From Treponema sp. (GTDB lineage Bacteria; Spirochaetota; Spirochaetia; Treponematales; Breznakiellaceae), in the NCBI GenBank assembly GCA_031288575.1, contig JAITRD010000241.1, positions 1-5,700 of the forward strand: a stretch of 5,700 bases of DNA, given 5' to 3'. The notes beneath the pieces were generated by a model. The model had not been told where the DNA came from. It saw only the letters and a list, made by a program, of their open reading frames with translations, and ran no database searches. Below are positions 2,737-5,700 of this stretch, piece after piece. The translations under genes were made by a program, and so were the position numbers. Position 1 is the stretch's first letter. Each line of letters opens with the position of its first letter.

Positions 2737-5700
2737 TTATTTACGTTTAATTCCGAGGATAGTCAAATCGTCGTATAACTCATCCTCCTTTAGATGAGTA
2801 TAATACATATATGCCTCATTTCCAGGACATTCCTGGGTTTCGGAACAATAGATCCGGTATTGAAGGAAATGATCCTTAAGAAAAGCGTCGATTTTTTTGT
2901 CCACCAGGACCCGGTCTTCTTCCCCGGCTTTGGGGGATTTATAACAGCGAAATATCTTTTCCACCGAGACCAAAGCCATGATGAGTTCATCCGCATTGCC
3001 CTTACAGGCGGTAAAATCGAATTGCAGCACCCTTTCGCCTTCCGGGTTATGGTATTTATAAAGGCTGTATATCTCCCGGTTCATTACCGCATTGATAAGC
3101 ACCTCAACCCGGCCGGCGCCCATTTCTTCAGTTCCCTGGCCTACCGCATGGCTGGCGTGGGGAGTATCCTGGGGGGCGCCTCCTTCGGCACAGAGGATTT
3201 CCTTAAAATCTTTGTCCCGGAACTTGCGCTTTGCCTCTTCGATTCCGTCGGTATAAAGCAAAAGGATATCCCCCCGATCGAGGGTCTGGGTCTGAACAGG
3301 ATAACCTCCCTTGGATTCCACGAGGAAGTTGGGAAGGACCCCCGCGGCAAGGGTTTCCGGCAGGGTGACGGTTTTGTGCCGCCCTTCTGAATCGTCAAAG
3401 ATATGGACGATATTATCCCCGGCGTTGCAAAAACGGAGAATTCCGGTCTGGGAATCGAAGAGACAGAGGGTAAAGGCGGCAAAACGGCCCCTGAATCCCA
3501 GGGTTTCGATAAAATCGTTGATCTGGTAAACCGCTTCCTCAATATGCATGCCCTTTTCGGTGGGTTTCCAGGTCTTAAAATAGTTTAAAAACATGGTGGC
3601 CACTTGGATCATGATGAGCGCCGCGGGGATACCCTTGCCGGCCACATCGCACTTGATAATAGCAAAATACCGGCCGTCCAGGTTCTGGTAATCGAAATAA
3701 TCGCCGGATACTCCCTTCGCGCTTTCATAATAGCCGAAAAAACAGGCGTTTTCCGTTTCCTGCCGGCCGGTGGTCAATTTATTGCCTTCCCAGTCTAATT
3801 CCAGGGGGATAAACTTTTTTTGCACCTCCTTGCCTATGGAAAGCTCCTGGGAAGCTATGGCAGCCTTAACCAGCCCCTGGGTCATGTCATTGATGGTGTT
3901 CCCCAAAACGGCTATTTCATCCTGGGAACCACTCCGTATATCCAATTCGCCAAGACGGGTTTTATCTTCGGTGTCCCGGATCTGTTCTACATGGCTTACC
4001 AGTTTACGAATAGGCCTGATGATAAGGGTTGAAAAAACAAGGGCCCCGATGGTTCCTATGGCTATGGCCGCCAGGGCAACAACGAGGATTACCCAGAACA
4101 GGCTCCACTGCTCCGTGTTGATCTCGTCGATAATGGATTCGGTGGAGACCTCAAGCCGGATGAGACCCCGGAAATAGGCATCCTCCAAACCCTGCCGGAA
4201 CATAACCGGCTTAAAGAAGATATATATCCTGCCGCCGCCCGCCGCGGACCCGCCCGGGGAATAGACCGGCTCGGAACCAATTTCCCGGCTAATTTCCGTA
4301 AGCCCCTCGGTCAGCCTGGTTTCCAGGGCCTGGATCGTAAGGCGAATGTCCTGCAAACGGGTCCTGCTTTCCGGATCGTTTCCGGCCCCCAGGTCCATAG
4401 CCTCCCGGGTCAGGCCCGCGATGCTTTCCGAAAGATTCCCCAGCTCCTGCCGGGCGCGGTCATTCAGTTCCCGGGCGATCCCTTCCACGCGGGGGCTAAG
4501 CATATCCCGGAGCCGGGATATGCCGGGCTGAAATTCGGCGGTATCGATTTTACTGAGGATGTCCGGATCGTTGGTGGCCCAGACATGGTCGTCAAAAATG
4601 GTTCCCCCGGGAGCAAATCCGGTGATGGTTACATAACGGGCTTCCGGGATTGCCGCGGACTGCCCGGGGAGGAGGCCCAATTCCATCATATTTCCCGAAG
4701 GAAGGTAGGCCCGGGCTCCGGAGCCTAAACCCTCAAGGAGTACGGCGGAACGGTCCCAAAGGCTCCGGAACAGCGTTTCCCGGTGGGTCCGGATCATGAT
4801 CATATATAAGGGGGCCGAAGCCATCATTACCGCCAGGAGGATGAGGATTATGGTAAAGGAAGCAAGTTTTAACCGTAAACCTATCCCCCGCCGTTTAATC
4901 CGGATAAACCTTTTTTTCTTTTCCGATGGCATAAAATCTCCTGTAATGAGGGCAACCGCGTCAAGGCGCATCACCGCGCTTTCCGCAACGACACTTCCGA
5001 TGCCCCGGAAGCTGACGGTGAATCCAAGGCCGCAAAAAATAAAAATCCCGGCCAAAACCATGTGAAAAACATCAAAAACATAGCGGCGTTCATTCCGGAT
5101 ACGCCAGGAGGGTTCCCAGGCTGAGGAATAATCCCCGAATTTGAGGGTTCCCGTCTCGTCTATCGTTACGAGGGGTGGGCTTACATAGAGCCCCCGGCGG
5201 GAATGTTCTATGCCGACCCGGTACCGCCCCCCCGCTATATTTTCCGCCCTGATCCCCGCGATTTCCCGATCCGAAAGTATCCGGTAATCCTCCAAATCTA
5301 AAAAGAATTCCCGATCATAGGGAGCCTCGCCGTCCCGGTCCAGGAAGATCCGGTTTACCCGGCCGTTGTCGGAAAAACCCCTCCCCAAAATCCGGATATC
5401 CTGAATTCCCAATTCATCCCGGCGAACATCCGCATAACTTATATCCGTGTAAGGAACATATTTATTGGTCCTGACAAATACCCGAGAGGGGGGGCCGACG
5501 TTTCCCAGGTCGTCAATGGCGGAAAGGGTAAAACACCAGATGCCGTTGTCCTGGTTGGCATAAGCAACGGCCTGTTCGGTGCCCATAATCCGGGGAAGGG
5601 GAAGAAGGAGATCCCGGAACCGTTCCTCGGCGGCGGCGGGAAAGTCCTTCGCGCCGAAGGAAGAAAGGATTTCCGGAGGACCCAGATATTGAAGCAGCCA
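2737..5700 (-). CDS. Membrane-bound SpoIIE/PP2C-family serine phosphatase with HAMP domain (5' end missing)
   Basis: This is a receptor-type phosphatase expected to remove phosphate from a Ser/Thr-phosphorylated anti-anti-sigma (STAS) partner. The frame is open to the right edge, so the true start is outside; 987 residues are visible, numbered here from the edge. Residues 52-64 (NGIWCFTLSAIDD) look Ig-like, and 99-182 resemble an IPT/TIG domain. Membrane helices lie near 208-230, 280-302 and 533-559, with a basic loop (SEKKKRFIRIKRR) at 259-271 on the cytoplasmic side. Residues 303-532 are a periplasmic sensor, coiled-coil-prone at 398-473. HAMP covers about 559-611 and a linker helix (EVQKKFIPLE) follows. 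The catalytic domain has SGDYFDY (Asp667), DVAGKG (Asp685), NAGDN (759-763), YTDGIEEA (Asp818) and DDLT (977-980), so metal ligands are intact. The 18-residue spacing of Asp667 and Asp685 matches B. subtilis SpoIIE. The stretch between Asp818 and DDLT is unusually long. Probably co-transcribed with the next gene. Confidence 0.9.
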   Translation of the reverse strand, partial: WLLQYLGPPEILSSFGAKDFPAAAEERFRDLLLPLPRIMGTEQAVAYANQDNGIWCFTLSAIDDLGNVGPPSRVFVRTNKYVPYTDISYADVRRDELGIQDIRILGRGFSDNGRVNRIFLDRDGEAPYDREFFLDLEDYRILSDREIAGIRAENIAGGRYRVGIEHSRRGLYVSPPLVTIDETGTLKFGDYSSAWEPSWRIRNERRYVFDVFHMVLAGIFIFCGLGFTVSFRGIGSVVAESAVMRLDAVALITGDFMPSEKKKRFIRIKRRGIGLRLKLASFTIILILLAVMMASAPLYMIMIRTHRETLFRSLWDRSAVLLEGLGSGARAYLPSGNMMELGLLPGQSAAIPEARYVTITGFAPGGTIFDDHVWATNDPDILSKIDTAEFQPGISRLRDMLSPRVEGIARELNDRARQELGNLSESIAGLTREAMDLGAGNDPESRTRLQDIRLTIQALETRLTEGLTEISREIGSEPVYSPGGSAAGGGRIYIFFKPVMFRQGLEDAYFRGLIRLEVSTESIIDEINTEQWSLFWVILVVALAAIAIGTIGALVFSTLIIRPIRKLVSHVEQIRDTEDKTRLGELDIRSGSQDEIAVLGNTINDMTQGLVKAAIASQELSIGKEVQKKFIPLELDWEGNKLTTGRQETENACFFGYYESAKGVSGDYFDYQNLDGRYFAIIKCDVAGKGIPAALIMIQVATMFLNYFKTWKPTEKGMHIEEAVYQINDFIETLGFRGRFAAFTLCLFDSQTGILRFCNAGDNIVHIFDDSEGRHKTVTLPETLAAGVLPNFLVESKGGYPVQTQTLDRGDILLLYTDGIEEAKRKFRDKDFKEILCAEGGAPQDTPHASHAVGQGTEEMGAGRVEVLINAVMNREIYSLYKYHNPEGERVLQFDFTACKGNADELIMALVSVEKIFRCYKSPKAGEEDRVLVDKKIDAFLKDHFLQYRIYCSETQECPGNEAYMYYTHLKEDELYDDLTILGIKRK
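4930..4943 (-). promoter_or_regulatory. Internal ribosome binding site and in-frame ATG inside the phosphatase gene
   Basis: On the minus strand CAGGAG (4943-4938) lies five bases before an in-frame ATG (4932-4930), spacing equal to that of the downstream small gene. Initiation here would give a 731-residue protein beginning MPSEKKKRFIRIKRR, directly followed by a membrane helix, the sensor, HAMP and the phosphatase domain. That is the normal layout of such a receptor, without the Ig/IPT front end. The site may be used or may be a relic of two fused genes. Confidence 0.5.

Noticed and set aside
2794..3390. Long plus-strand open frame of 198 codons opposite the phosphatase catalytic domain
   Set aside because: It lies fully antisense to a clearly conserved PP2C domain. 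Its openness follows from codon use on the real strand, and it lacks a ribosome site and recognisable motifs.
3770..4177. Plus-strand open frame of 135 codons opposite the HAMP region
   Set aside because: Antisense shadow of the third membrane helix and HAMP domain, with a Ser/Met/Arg-rich composition typical of shadows and no start signal.
5586..5586. The ATG at 5586 as the start of the phosphatase
   Set aside because: The same frame continues without a stop for 38 more codons to the right edge, no ribosome site precedes this ATG (the upstream bases are CCTTCCCCGGATT), and the Ig-like segment would be cut short. The gene is treated as 5'-partial.

Overview
The window looks like a piece of a spirochaete chromosome, most likely a Treponema of the termite-gut type. 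That assignment is inference. It rests on the large membrane-bound HAMP plus SpoIIE-family phosphatase with a long periplasmic front end, the repetitive secreted lipoprotein, and the moderate GC content. No marker gene fixes the species. Every gene I can support lies on the minus strand, so the window reads right to left in transcription order.

Right part (5700 to 2737): a PP2C/SpoIIE-family phosphatase gene whose 5' end lies outside the window. The frame is open to the right edge (987 residues visible). It has Ig-like and IPT/TIG-like extracytoplasmic segments, a first membrane helix, a basic cytoplasmic loop, a second helix, a periplasmic sensor with coiled coil, a third helix, a HAMP domain and a catalytic domain with its metal-binding aspartates intact. 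Two things stand out. A strong internal ribosome binding site precedes an in-frame ATG at 4932, and an insertion of roughly 110 residues sits between the last two metal-binding motifs. Next comes a 133-residue protein built of 11-residue amphipathic repeats (2688 to 2287), 48 bases downstream and probably co-transcribed.

Middle part (2286 to 2104): a dense G/C palindrome region followed by a good sigma70-like promoter (TTGATC, 17 bases, TATACT). This makes the next gene a separate unit: a 516-residue lipoprotein (2103 to 553) with a clear lipobox and a beta-solenoid-like body containing a duplicated module of about 130 residues. In the second copy two tyrosines have both become cysteines.

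Left part (552 to 1): about 385 bases without a convincing gene, rich in small inverted repeats, with a leftward terminator candidate (461-487) and a clear rightward one (521-542). Further left, a leftward promoter (251-222) precedes an ATG at 168 opening a frame that runs off the left edge. GC content jumps from about 32% (121-180) to about 87% (1-60) inside that frame.

The phosphatase would be expected to sense an envelope signal and dephosphorylate an STAS-type anti-anti-sigma partner, but no such partner is visible. I see no mobile element, CRISPR array, tRNA or rRNA, and no clear defence or otherwise new multi-gene system. The best leads are the phosphatase architecture, the paired Tyr/Cys exchange in the lipoprotein, and the orphan promoter, GC island and structured intergenic region on the left.
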